NCBI RefSeq assembly: GCF_014635325.1
Contig: NZ_BMCT01000009.1
Coordinates: 62,001-126,000, forward strand
Direction of reading: 5' to 3'
DNA length: 64,000 bases
Source: Azorhizobium oxalatiphilum
GTDB taxonomy: Bacteria; Pseudomonadota; Alphaproteobacteria; Rhizobiales; Xanthobacteraceae
The position numbers were made by a program, and so were the translations under genes. Shown piece by piece: positions 16,184-24,245 of the stretch. Below the pieces are notes generated by a model. The model ran no database searches. It saw nothing but the letters and a program-made list of their open reading frames with translations, and was not told the origin of the DNA. Each line of letters begins with the position of its first letter. Positions within the stretch are counted from its first letter, which is position 1.

Positions 16184-16820
16184 GATAATCCCTCCCGGGC
16201 GGGGGCGCGGCGCCTCTTGCTTTCCGCCTTCTAGTCCTTCGGCCCGCTGGATCGAGCCGTGGCCGCACCGGACGCGCGGCCGACGACAGATGAGACCAGT
16301 TCGCCCGACCGCACAAGCCGCCGGACACGCGGTGTCCGCGCCAGATCTCGGAGCAGGTTCCTCAGGCTCCGTTATGTTCCCGGTCGCGTCCTACGAGCGC
16401 TGTCGCATCGGAGCGGCATGGATGTGGCGAGGGCCGCGAAGAGGATGTTCAGAGGCTCAATGCCGCTCTGTCCGTTGCGAGCAACAGGCAGGACGCAAAT
16501 GGGGAAGGGGCATCATGGCGTCGCGTCTCCCGGTCGTCTTCTTGATGCGGCTTTTATCGGCATGCCGCTCTTATGGCGATTGTTTCAGCGGGCGTTCGGC
16601 GCATCTCGCACTGTCGCCTGCGATCTGAATGCAATTTGGTATCCCAAAATGTATTCCACCGTCAAGTGGACGTATTTTGAGATGAGGTGCCTTCCCCACG
16701 CCGCCAGCCTCCCTGCTTTGGAGACTGGCGGTTCGGGGCCAGGCGTCGTTGGCGAAGAGCGGTAACTGTACTCGGGTTTCACTCTCGCTGGAGGAGGCTC
16801 ACGCCACCGCGTGGCATGGC
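16184..16820. other. 637-bp upstream region of the CoA-transferase operon
   Basis: No gene is supported. It should hold the operon promoter. A short dyad TTTGG-TATC-CCAAA (16635-16648) resembles the TGGTnnACCA operators of FCD-type GntR regulators, but it is about 450 bp from the first gene. A second hairpin (CCGCCAG 16701-16707 with 16725-16731) lies beyond the end of the pseudogene at 16821 and may be its old terminator. Confidence 0.4.
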
Positions 16821-17166
16821 TCAATTTGTCTGCGGCTTGCCCTCCGCATCATAGCGCGACCAGTAGCCTTCGAGCTTCAAGTCCTTGATCGCCGCTTCAA
16901 GATAGCGGGTGGCCCCAGCACCCTTGAAGAAATACCATTCCACCTTGATGTTAGGCGTGACTGCGAAGGCGTTTTCGACATAGTGCCCCGCACGTGCCGT
17001 CGCGGCGGAGGTGCCTTCTGCATAAGGGCGGTTGTCCACGCCGATGGCGGCGTAGCCGATGCGAATGGTCAGCGGATCAGCGCGGAGAGTGCTGGTGGAG
17101 GCCGGTATGAAAGATGACCGCGCTGGCTATGCGGGCGATTGTAGCGCGCAAGGGAGAGATGGGCAT
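16821..17166 (-). pseudogene. Decayed sulfonate-type ABC substrate-binding protein gene
   Basis: The remains are clearly related to the intact binding protein at 19573. On the reverse strand ATG 17166 starts a signal-like sequence. A frameshift near 17105-17115 is needed to continue into ADPLTIRIGYAAIGVDNR and VEWYFFKGAGA. The sequence then jumps straight to AAIKDLKLEGYWSRYDAEGK at the C-terminus. About 250 central residues (most of the ligand-binding lobes) are missing compared with the 350-residue paralogue. It therefore carries both a frameshift and a large internal deletion. It is divergent from the ABC ATPase gene, suggesting a once larger transporter cluster. Confidence 0.8.
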
Positions 17167-17410
17167 TGAAGGCTCCTGCTGAGGTGTGAAACAGGCAGTT
17201 TCAAAATTAACCGGATTTGTCAATTAACCGCAAATTTTGGTATTTTTGATTGGGATGTAATCAGTCATCTATATGAAAAATAACATATTTTAAATATGAC
17301 AAATTTAATTGACTTAATTTGAATATTGCCTAGCCTCATGATCGTCAATGGACTTTGGCCTGCGGCGGCTCGCGTGGCTGTTGGGCGGGTCTGAATGCAG
17401 GTTCAGGCGC
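17167..17410. promoter_or_regulatory. AT-rich control region of the organosulfur ABC/monooxygenase operon
   Basis: This 244-bp gap is strikingly AT-rich between 17195 and 17335. It contains the direct repeat AATTAACCG (17205-17213 and 17222-17230, 17 bp apart). It also has the octamer TTAATTGA at 17305-17312 and its reverse complement at 17220-17227. The same octamer occurs twice upstream of the genes at 24126/24246. This looks like the binding region of a shared activator, with promoters for the operon starting at 17411 and for the pseudogene. Confidence 0.5.
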
Positions 17411-18193
17411 ATGAGCAGCGGTGAAATCGCCATTCGCGGCGTATCGAAGACATTTCGCGTGGACGGTCGTCCGCTGGTCGCGCTGGATCGGGTCGATCTT
17501 GATGTTGCGGCCGGTGAGTTCATCACCATCGTGGGGGCGAGCGGCTGCGGGAAATCAACCCTGCTGCGCATGATTGCCGGACTCGAACGCGAGCATCGGG
17601 GTGAGATCCGCCATGGCGGACGGCCGGTTTCAGGCCCCAGTCTCGACCGTGGGCTGGTGTTTCAGGAGCCGCGTCTCTTCCCGTGGCTCACCGTGGCGCA
17701 GAACCTGGCGCTCGGCCTTGAGAATGCGCGGGTCGATGTGGCGCAGAAAAAGCGTCTCGTGGCCGAGCATCTCGAACTGGTCGGTCTCGGAGGCTTCGGC
17801 AATGCTTATCCGCGGCAGCTGTCCGGCGGGATGGCCCAGCGAGCCGCCATTGCCCGCGCGCTGGTGAACCGGCCGGAAGTGCTGCTGCTGGATGAGCCCT
17901 TCGGTGCGCTGGACGCCATGACGCGTGCGCATCTGCAAGGTGAGCTCCAGCGCATCTGGGACCATGAGAAGATCACCGCCATCCTCGTGACGCACGATGT
18001 GGATGAGGCGGTTCTGCTGGGGGATCGCGTGGTGGTGATGGCGCCGAGGCCGGGCCGCATCGCGCGCATTCTGGATGTGTCCGTGCCACGCCCGCGCGAC
18101 CGCCGCGACCCGGACCTGATCCGCTTGCGCAACGAAGTGCTGCAGGAGCTGGACGCCATCAAGGACGCCGCGCCCGCCGCGCTCGCCAGCTGA
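17411..18193 (+). CDS. ABC transporter ATP-binding protein, SsuB/TauB type
   Basis: A 260-residue ATPase for an importer of sulfonate-like compounds. It has Walker A GASGCGKST, Q-loop VFQEPRLFPWLTV, signature LSGGMAQRAAIARAL, Walker B LLLDEPFGALDA and switch VTHDVDEAV. The phrase RLFPWLTV is typical of the nitrate/taurine/sulfonate class. ATG 17411 begins just before the conserved domain. An earlier in-frame ATG (17348) adds only an unconserved stretch. It is first in the run 17411-22340: ATPase, monooxygenase, binding protein, two permeases. Confidence 0.92.
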   Translation: MSSGEIAIRGVSKTFRVDGRPLVALDRVDLDVAAGEFITIVGASGCGKSTLLRMIAGLEREHRGEIRHGGRPVSGPSLDRGLVFQEPRLFPWLTVAQNLALGLENARVDVAQKKRLVAEHLELVGLGGFGNAYPRQLSGGMAQRAAIARALVNRPEVLLLDEPFGALDAMTRAHLQGELQRIWDHEKITAILVTHDVDEAVLLGDRVVVMAPRPGRIARILDVSVPRPRDRRDPDLIRLRNEVLQELDAIKDAAPAALAS

Positions 18194-18217
18194 AAAATCC
18201 TATCGGGAGATGTGACG

Positions 18218-19573
18218 ATGACGGCCAAACGCCAGATCAAGCTCGGCGCCTTCCTCATGACCGACGGCCACCATATCGCGGCCTGGCGGCACGCGCGGGC
18301 ACCGGCCAATGCCAATGTGAGGATCGACCATTATCTGCGTCTCGCCCGCATCGCCGAGGCGGCGAAATTCGATGCACTGTTCCTCGCCGACAGCGTGGGC
18401 GTGCGGAACGATAATCTGGAGTCGCTCAGCCACACCTCGCGAGCGGTGTCCTTCGAGCCGCTGACGCTGCTCTCCGCGCTCTCGGTAGTGACGCAGAATA
18501 TCGGCCTCATCGGCACCGCCAGCACGACCTTCAACGAGCCCTATCACATCGCCCGCAAGTTTGCTTCGCTCGACCTCATGAGCGGAGGTCGGGCGGGCTG
18601 GAATGTCGTCACCTCTTCCAGTGAATCCGAAGCCCACAATTTCAATCTCGAAACCCACATCTCTCATCCTGATCGCTACGACCGCGCGCGGGAATTCATG
18701 TCCGTGGTGAAGGGGTTGTGGAACACCTGGGAGGACGACGCCTTCCTCCGCGACAAGGCCGACGGGGCCTATTTCGATCCGGCGAAGTTTCACCTTCTGG
18801 ATCACCGGGGCAAGCATTTCCGCGTGAAGGGGCCGCTCAATGTGGCCCGCTCGCCGCAAGGGCATCCGGTGGTGGTTCAGGCGGGTGCCTCGGAAGACGG
18901 GCGGGACCTCGCGGGCGCCACCGCCGAAGCCATCTTTGCCGCCCAGCGCACGCTTCAGGAAGCGCAGGCCTTTTATGCCGACATCAAGACGCGGGCGGAC
19001 AATTATGGCCGCGATCCGGACCATGTGAAGATCATGCCCGGCATCTTTCCCGTGGTGGGACGAACCGAGGCCGAGGCGCGCGAAAAATTCGAGGAGCTTC
19101 AGGCGGGCATCGAGCCGGTGGTCGGGCTCCAGTTGTTGTCACAGGTGATCGGCGGTTTCGATTTCTCCGGTTATCCCGTGGATGGCCCCTTGCCTGAACT
19201 GCCGGAGACCAACGGTCCGAAGAGCCGTCAGAAGCTGCTGATCGATGCGGCCCGGCGGGACAATCTCACCATCCGCCAGCTCTATCTGGAGATCGCCGGC
19301 GCGCGGGGCCACTGGCAGGTGGTGGGCACGCCTGCGCAGATCGCCGACCAGCTCGAGGAGCGCTTCACCAAGGGGGCGGCGGATGGCTTCAACGTGATGG
19401 CGCCCCATCTGCCCGGCGGGTTGGAAGACTTTATCGAAACGGTTATTCCCGAGCTGCGCCGCCGCGGCCTGTTCCGCAAGGAATATGAGGGCACGACGCT
19501 GCGGGAGAATCTGGGCCTGCCGTTTCCGCAGCACCGCGCGCCGCGCGAACTGCGGTCGGTGGCGGCGGAGTGA
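18218..19573 (+). CDS. FMN-dependent monooxygenase, NtaA/SnaA/DszA family
   Basis: A 451-residue luciferase-like (LLM) flavin monooxygenase. It uses FMNH2 from a partner reductase and O2. Family hallmarks are QIKLGAFLMTDGHHIAAWRH at the start, FDALFLADSVGV, ASTTFNEPYHIARKFASLDL and SGGRAGWNVVTS. The group includes DszA (dibenzothiophene sulfone), NtaA (nitrilotriacetate) and many enzymes in sulfur-starvation clusters. Being embedded in a sulfonate-type ABC operon, it most likely breaks a C-S (or C-N) bond of the imported compound. ATG 18218 lies 7 bases after GGGAGA. The reductase may be the flavin enzyme at 24246. Confidence 0.9.
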   Translation: MTAKRQIKLGAFLMTDGHHIAAWRHARAPANANVRIDHYLRLARIAEAAKFDALFLADSVGVRNDNLESLSHTSRAVSFEPLTLLSALSVVTQNIGLIGTASTTFNEPYHIARKFASLDLMSGGRAGWNVVTSSSESEAHNFNLETHISHPDRYDRAREFMSVVKGLWNTWEDDAFLRDKADGAYFDPAKFHLLDHRGKHFRVKGPLNVARSPQGHPVVVQAGASEDGRDLAGATAEAIFAAQRTLQEAQAFYADIKTRADNYGRDPDHVKIMPGIFPVVGRTEAEAREKFEELQAGIEPVVGLQLLSQVIGGFDFSGYPVDGPLPELPETNGPKSRQKLLIDAARRDNLTIRQLYLEIAGARGHWQVVGTPAQIADQLEERFTKGAADGFNVMAPHLPGGLEDFIETVIPELRRRGLFRKEYEGTTLRENLGLPFPQHRAPRELRSVAAE

Positions 19574-20625
19574 TGGGCATGGCTCCATCTCTCCTTCGTG
19601 CTGTCGTCGCAAGTATCCTCGCGCTCAGCGCCTTCCTGGGCGCGGCAGCCGCTTCGGCCGAGCCGCTGGTGGTGCGCATCGGCTTTGCATCGGTCGGGGT
19701 CGACAACCGGCAGTTTGCGGGCGGCAGCTCGGTCGCCATTGCCCATGCGGAGGGTTATCTGGAAAAGGCTTTCCAGGACACGCCGGAGGTGCGCTTCGAG
19801 TGGTATTTCTTCAAGGGCGCCGGGCCGGCTGTCAATGAGGCCATCGCCAACGGCCAGCTCGATTTTGCCGTGCAGGGCGACCTGCCATCCGTCATCGGCC
19901 GTGCCAGCGGGCTGAAGACGAAGATCCTGATGGCCTCCGGCGCCCATGCGCCCACCTATCTGGCAGTGCCGGAGGGGTCGTCCCTCTCGTCAGTGAAGGA
20001 GCTGAAGGGCCGTAAGGTGGCCATCTTCCGGGGCACCAACAACCATCTGGCGGTGGTCAAGGTGCTGGCCGCCAACGGCCTGTCCGAGCGGGATATTCAG
20101 GTGCTCAACATGGACAATGCCACCACCAATTCCGCGCTGGCCAGCAAGGACGTGGACGGCGCTTTCGGCAACTGGCCGCTTATCGCCCTTCATCTCGCCA
20201 ATCGGGCGAAGATCATCTACGCCACCAAGGGCGACGATCCCGCCTTCGAGCGCCATTCCACCGTTCTCGTGACGGAGGCCTTCGAGGGCGCACATCCCGA
20301 TATTGTGCAGAAGATTATCACCCAGTTCGTGCGCGCGGCCCGTTGGTCGTCGGACAACGCCAATTTCGACGCAGCCGTGGCCATCTGGGCGCGTTCGGGT
20401 ACGCCGGAAGCGGTGTTCCGCTATGACTTTGCCGGCACCGAGCTGCGCTATCGCAACTCGCCGATCGTCGATCCCTTCCTCGTCGAGCAGTACCGCTTCC
20501 AGGCCCGGCAAGCCAAGGAGTTCGGCCTCGTGCGGCGGGATGTGGACGTGCGTGGCTGGTTCGAGCCGAAGTATGTGGATCAGGCCATCACCACGCTGGG
20601 GCTGGAAGGCTACTGGACGCGCTAA
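19573..20625 (+). CDS. ABC substrate-binding protein, SsuA/sulfonate type, slightly shortened C-terminus
   Basis: A 350-residue periplasmic binding protein. A signal peptide ends near residue 28 (ASAEPLVVRIGF). Family landmarks are GVDNRQFAGGSSVAIAHAEG, VRFEWYFFKGAGPAVNEAI and LDFAVQGDLPSVIGRASGL. The start codon overlaps the monooxygenase stop (TGATG), so the two are translationally coupled. TAA 20623 appears to be a nonsense change: the next codons in frame read DPHGKPLTF before TGA 20653. The decayed paralogue at 16821 keeps Tyr at this position (SRYDAEGKPQTN). Loss of ten residues at the very end may be tolerated. Confidence 0.9.
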   Translation: MGMAPSLLRAVVASILALSAFLGAAAASAEPLVVRIGFASVGVDNRQFAGGSSVAIAHAEGYLEKAFQDTPEVRFEWYFFKGAGPAVNEAIANGQLDFAVQGDLPSVIGRASGLKTKILMASGAHAPTYLAVPEGSSLSSVKELKGRKVAIFRGTNNHLAVVKVLAANGLSERDIQVLNMDNATTNSALASKDVDGAFGNWPLIALHLANRAKIIYATKGDDPAFERHSTVLVTEAFEGAHPDIVQKIITQFVRAARWSSDNANFDAAVAIWARSGTPEAVFRYDFAGTELRYRNSPIVDPFLVEQYRFQARQAKEFGLVRRDVDVRGWFEPKYVDQAITTLGLEGYWTR

Positions 20626-20690
20626 GACCCCCACGGCAAGCCGCTCACCTTCTGAGTTCATCCATCCCGGTCCGCCCCCGAGGATCTGCC

Positions 20691-21518
20691 ATGACCGTCC
20701 TGGATCTGCCGCATCGGCTCCCTTCGCGCCCCATATCGCTGCGGCTGCTGCGCCCGCTGGTGGCCGGGCTCAGGGATTTCGCCGTCGCGCTGCTATTGCC
20801 CGCGGTCATCCTCCTGCTGTGGGCCATAGGTTCCGCCTACGAGCTGGTACCACAGCAGATCCTGCCACCGCCCATCTATGTGTGGGAGAATTTCCGCGAC
20901 ATGCTGGCCGGTGGCGAGCTGCTCCAGCATGCCGGCATCAGTGCTGTGCGGGTGGCGGGCGGCTTTGCCATCGGAGCCGCTCTCGGTCTGCTGCTCGGCA
21001 TCGCCATGGGGTTGTCGGAGGTGGTGGACGACTATGTCCGGCCGCTTTTCACCGCCATCGCACAGGTGCCGACTCTGGGTTGGATCCCGCTGCTGATGCT
21101 ATTTCTCGGCATAGGTGAGGCGCTGAAGATCGTCATCATCGCCAAGGCGGCGCTGGTGCCCATGGTGCTCAACACGTCCGCCGGCATCCGCGGCGTGCCG
21201 AAGGCTTATGTGGAGGTGGCGGACGTATTCGCCTTTACCCGCTGGCAGAAGCTGCGCCGCCTCATTCTGCCCGCAGCCGTGCCGCCCATCTTCACCGGCA
21301 TTCGCTACAGTCTCACCAAGGCCTGGACGGCGCTGGTGGCGGTGGAACTGCTCGCCTCCGCCGAGGGGCTGGGCTACCTGCTGGTGTGGGGCCGGCAGAT
21401 GTTCTGGCTCGATACGATGATCGTGGCCATGGTCATCATCGGCCTTGTCGGCTTCGCCATGGATAAGATCCTCGCACTTGCGGAAGCATGGCTGCAAAGC
21501 TGGCGCATCGACGGCTGA
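20691..21518 (+). CDS. ABC transporter permease, SsuC/TauC type (first of two)
   Basis: A 275-residue inner-membrane permease with about six hydrophobic segments. The cytoplasmic coupling loop EAA motif falls around VEVADVFAFTRWQKLRRLIL. It has the family's PTLGWIPLLMLFLGIGEALK and WTALVAVELLASAEGLGYLL. Its partner at 21528 is a different permease, so the transporter is probably a heterodimer rather than the usual SsuC homodimer. Confidence 0.9.
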   Translation: MTVLDLPHRLPSRPISLRLLRPLVAGLRDFAVALLLPAVILLLWAIGSAYELVPQQILPPPIYVWENFRDMLAGGELLQHAGISAVRVAGGFAIGAALGLLLGIAMGLSEVVDDYVRPLFTAIAQVPTLGWIPLLMLFLGIGEALKIVIIAKAALVPMVLNTSAGIRGVPKAYVEVADVFAFTRWQKLRRLILPAAVPPIFTGIRYSLTKAWTALVAVELLASAEGLGYLLVWGRQMFWLDTMIVAMVIIGLVGFAMDKILALAEAWLQSWRIDG

Positions 21519-21527
21519 GGTGCGCCC

Positions 21528-22340
21528 ATGAGCCTGCCCCTCGCCGAGCCTGCCATCGAAACCTCCTCCACTGCCTCGCGTGGCTGGCGGCCTTCGCACC
21601 GCCTGCGGCGCGGCCTCATGCTGCCTTTGCTTTTGCTGGTGGCATGGGAGGCGTCAAGCCATCTGCGTCTGGTAGATCCACGCTTCCTTCCGCCACTTGA
21701 GGCCATCGCCATAACCGCACGGGAGGAGATCTGGAGCGGCGACCTGTTCCTGCATCTCGGCGCCAGCCTTGCCCGCAATCTTGCGGGTTTCGCCATTGGC
21801 ACGCTGCTGGGCGTCGCCTTCGGTCTGCTGCTCGGCTTGTCGCCGGTGGCGGGCCGCATCGCTGGCCCGACATTCCATGCCGCCAAGCAGATAGCGGTTC
21901 TGGCCTGGATTCCCATCATCTCGGTCTGGTTCGGCTTTGCCGAGACCGCGAAGGTGGTGTTCGTTGCAGTGGCGGCCTTCGTGCCGGTGGCGCTCAACAC
22001 CATAGAGGGCGCGGCAAGCGCTCCGAAGCCCCTTATTGAGGTGTGCGAGGTTCTGACCTTCTCCCGTTGGCAGCGTATCCGTCGCGCCTATCTGCCGTCC
22101 GCCTTGCCCTCCATTCTCACGGGAGTCCATCTCGGCCTGATCTATGCCTGGCTGGCGACGGTGGCGGCGGAGTATTTCATGACCGTCGGCCCCGGCATAG
22201 GCGGCCTCATCATTGCCGGTCGCGAGCGGTTCCAGATGGAGCTCGTGATGCTGGGCGTCGTCATTCTCGGCACCGTTGGCTTTCTGCTCAATCACATTGC
22301 AACTCTCGTCGAGGTGCGGCTGCTGCGCTGGCGCGCCTGA
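21528..22340 (+). CDS. ABC transporter permease, SsuC/TauC type (second)
   Basis: A 270-residue permease starting 9 bases after the first permease's stop. It has about six membrane segments and the coupling-loop motif IEVCEVLTFSRWQRIRRAYL. The sequence VLAWIPIISVWFGFAETAKV is characteristic. It is clearly diverged from the upstream permease (different N-terminus and loops), so this is not a recent duplication. With the ATPase (17411) and binding protein (19573) it completes the importer. Confidence 0.9.
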   Translation: MSLPLAEPAIETSSTASRGWRPSHRLRRGLMLPLLLLVAWEASSHLRLVDPRFLPPLEAIAITAREEIWSGDLFLHLGASLARNLAGFAIGTLLGVAFGLLLGLSPVAGRIAGPTFHAAKQIAVLAWIPIISVWFGFAETAKVVFVAVAAFVPVALNTIEGAASAPKPLIEVCEVLTFSRWQRIRRAYLPSALPSILTGVHLGLIYAWLATVAAEYFMTVGPGIGGLIIAGRERFQMELVMLGVVILGTVGFLLNHIATLVEVRLLRWRA

Positions 22341-22361
22341 CAGAGCTTTAATGTCCTTTGC

Positions 22362-22602
22362 ATGATTTTTACGCCGCAGGACAAGCGACTCGGACGCCGG
22401 CAGTTCCTCGGTGGTCGCTACGGGTCTGGTGGTCTCGGGCGCCTCCGGTGCTGGCGCCCGGAGCGAGGGACCTTTGCAGGTTCCGGTCTGGACGCGGGAG
22501 CAGGGAAATCCCGTCGCTTCGCCGGCCTATGGCGCGCCGTCGTCGTTCGAAAAGGGGATCGGGCACCGTTCCCGCACGCCGCCTAAAAGACGCCCGGGCT
22601 GA
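22362..22602 (+). pseudogene. 5' remnant of a SoxC/sulfite-oxidase-like molybdoenzyme gene
   Basis: ATG 22362 starts MIFTPQDKRLGRRQFL, a Tat-type signal. A frame change near 22405 is needed to continue into VVATGLVVSGASGAGARSEG, LQVPVWTREQGNPVASPAYG and APSSFEKGI. The last pieces resemble the N-terminus of sulfane dehydrogenase subunit SoxC and related sulfite oxidases (P.W...G....PYG.PS.FE). The frame ends at TGA 22600-22602 and nothing of the molybdopterin domain follows. It is a broken leftover inside a sulfur-metabolism island. The family call rests on a short stretch. Confidence 0.45.
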
Positions 22603-22616
22603 GGGCCGGCGTGGCG

Positions 22617-22651
22617 TCGCTCGGAGCTTCCTAAAGGAAAGCTCCGAGCGA
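22617..22651. terminator. Strong hairpin between convergent genes
   Basis: TCGCTCGGAGCTT (22617-22629) pairs perfectly with 22639-22651, 9-base loop. It sits between the SoxC remnant and the FAD oxidoreductase stop and probably serves transcripts from both sides, although no long T-run is present. Confidence 0.6.
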
Positions 22652-22662
22652 GATCGGCGCCA

Positions 22663-24126
22663 TCATTCCGCCGCTACGGTGGCGCCGCGATAGATGCTGC
22701 GGGCATAGAAGGCGGGTTCGAAATCCGGGGCCTGAGGTGCGGTGATCCTCTGCTCATGAAGCGGAAGGTCGGCGAGGAAGAGATCGCGGCTGATGCCGGC
22801 CACCACGGCGGGAATCTCCCGCTTGAAGCTGGGCACATCGCCCACCGGCAAGCCGGACGTGACGAAGGCTCCCAGATTGAAGGCATGGATGTTTGCAAGG
22901 AACGGGGCCGCCCCCGGCACGCGCTCCTGATATTCGAGCGCCGATCCCAGATAGGGGTGTCGGGCGAGTACCTCGTCCCGCTCATCCGGTGCAGCGACAT
23001 AGCGGTCCTGCCACAGGGCGATGTCGTCGGCGAAATCGGCAAGCTCCGGTCGCCGCGCCGGATCCACCGCGTAGCCGGTGCCGGCGATCACGAAGTCGAA
23101 GCGCAAAGGCTCGCCGCCGATCCGTGCCGTAACGTGGTCACTGCTGATCTCTGGGCGGGGCCAGGGCGCGCCGAGATGTATGTGGAAGTTGGGATGGCGG
23201 ATGGCGCGTTCCACCGTCTCCAGCGGTGCGGTCGTGCCCGAACGCCGGTACCTGACGGCGAGGTGCCAGCGCAGGGCATCCGGCAACTGGCGGAAATTGT
23301 CGTAGGCGCCGGGATAGGCGCGAGCCTTGGTCACAGCGGTGGCGGCCAGTTCCGGCCGGCGGCTGAAGAGGTGCACGTCGCGTGCACCCGCTTCCAGCGC
23401 CGTGGCGGCGGCATCGAACGCTGAAGCGGCTCCGCCGATCACCGCCACGGAGCGCCCGCGCAGGGCCGCGAAATCGATGGTGCTCGATGTGTGCGCGAGA
23501 AGATGCGCAGGGATGTCAGCCAGCACATCGGGAATGAAAGGCCCGCCTGCACCGAGGAAGCCGGTGGCGAGGATCACCTTGCGGGCGGTCTCCACGCGTG
23601 TGCTGCCATCCACGATCAGATGGACGCGAAAATGCTGGGCCGCCGGCTCGATGCGGGCGACCTCGATGCCATAGCGGATGTCGATCCGGAGCGTGCGCCG
23701 GAACCAGCTGAGATAGTCGGCCCAGGCAAGGCGGGGGATTGTGGACAAAGCGGCATAGGCTTCCGCGCCGTGAATGCTCTCGAACCAGGCCTGGAAGCTG
23801 AGACCAGCGTGCCCAAGTTCGGGCCCGGGGAGGAACTTCGGTGTCCTGAGCAGCTTCATGCGAGCAGTGGTGCGCCAGATGCCCGATTGGGCCTCACCCG
23901 ATGATCTGTCGATCACCGAGACCTTGCCGATGCCGGCCCTCTGCAAAGCAAAGGAGAGCGCGGTGCCCGTGTGGCCGCCGCCGACGATGAGCACATTGTG
24001 GTCGATGCCCTCCCGATCAGAGACCCAGTTCGCCGGTGCGGGGCCGATCAGCCGCAGCGTTTCCGTCGCGAGTGTGTGAGTGCTTCGCGCGGCGGGAGCG
24101 GGGAGAACGGGCGTTTCCGAGGACAT
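22663..24126 (-). CDS. FAD/NAD(P)-binding oxidoreductase (flavin monooxygenase-like)
   Basis: A 487-residue flavoprotein. It has an FAD-binding GxGxxG at residues 49-54 (LIVGGGHTGTALSF), a second dinucleotide site (SVAVIGGAASAFDAAA) and the linker VILATGFLGAGGPFIPDVL, the layout of class B monooxygenases and related SidA-like enzymes. The start at 24126 follows TGGAGGTGGCC; a much longer upstream frame is noise. It is divergent from the flavin enzyme at 24246 and shares an AT-rich control region with it. It probably oxidises a sulfur- or nitrogen-containing compound taken up by the neighbouring ABC system. The substrate is unknown. Confidence 0.8.
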   Translation of the reverse strand: MSSETPVLPAPAARSTHTLATETLRLIGPAPANWVSDREGIDHNVLIVGGGHTGTALSFALQRAGIGKVSVIDRSSGEAQSGIWRTTARMKLLRTPKFLPGPELGHAGLSFQAWFESIHGAEAYAALSTIPRLAWADYLSWFRRTLRIDIRYGIEVARIEPAAQHFRVHLIVDGSTRVETARKVILATGFLGAGGPFIPDVLADIPAHLLAHTSSTIDFAALRGRSVAVIGGAASAFDAAATALEAGARDVHLFSRRPELAATAVTKARAYPGAYDNFRQLPDALRWHLAVRYRRSGTTAPLETVERAIRHPNFHIHLGAPWPRPEISSDHVTARIGGEPLRFDFVIAGTGYAVDPARRPELADFADDIALWQDRYVAAPDERDEVLARHPYLGSALEYQERVPGAAPFLANIHAFNLGAFVTSGLPVGDVPSFKREIPAVVAGISRDLFLADLPLHEQRITAPQAPDFEPAFYARSIYRGATVAAE

Positions 24127-24162
24127 GGCCACCTCCAGACGATAAGGTCGGAGCAAGGATCG

Positions 24163-24198
24163 ACAATTAATTGATATAGTCAATGTATTTAATTGATT
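24163..24198. promoter_or_regulatory. Repeated AT-rich operator-like motif between divergent flavoenzyme genes
   Basis: TTAATTGAT occurs at 24167-24175 and 24189-24197, 22 bp apart (about two helical turns), in an otherwise GC-rich sequence. CAATTAATTG (24164-24173) is itself palindromic. The same octamer TTAATTGA is found in the control region at 17220-17312. It probably marks a shared regulator site. Confidence 0.5.
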
Positions 24199-24245
24199 AT
24201 AGCTTGGTGGTCGCCCACCAGCCCCGATCATGCACGAGGCCAGCC

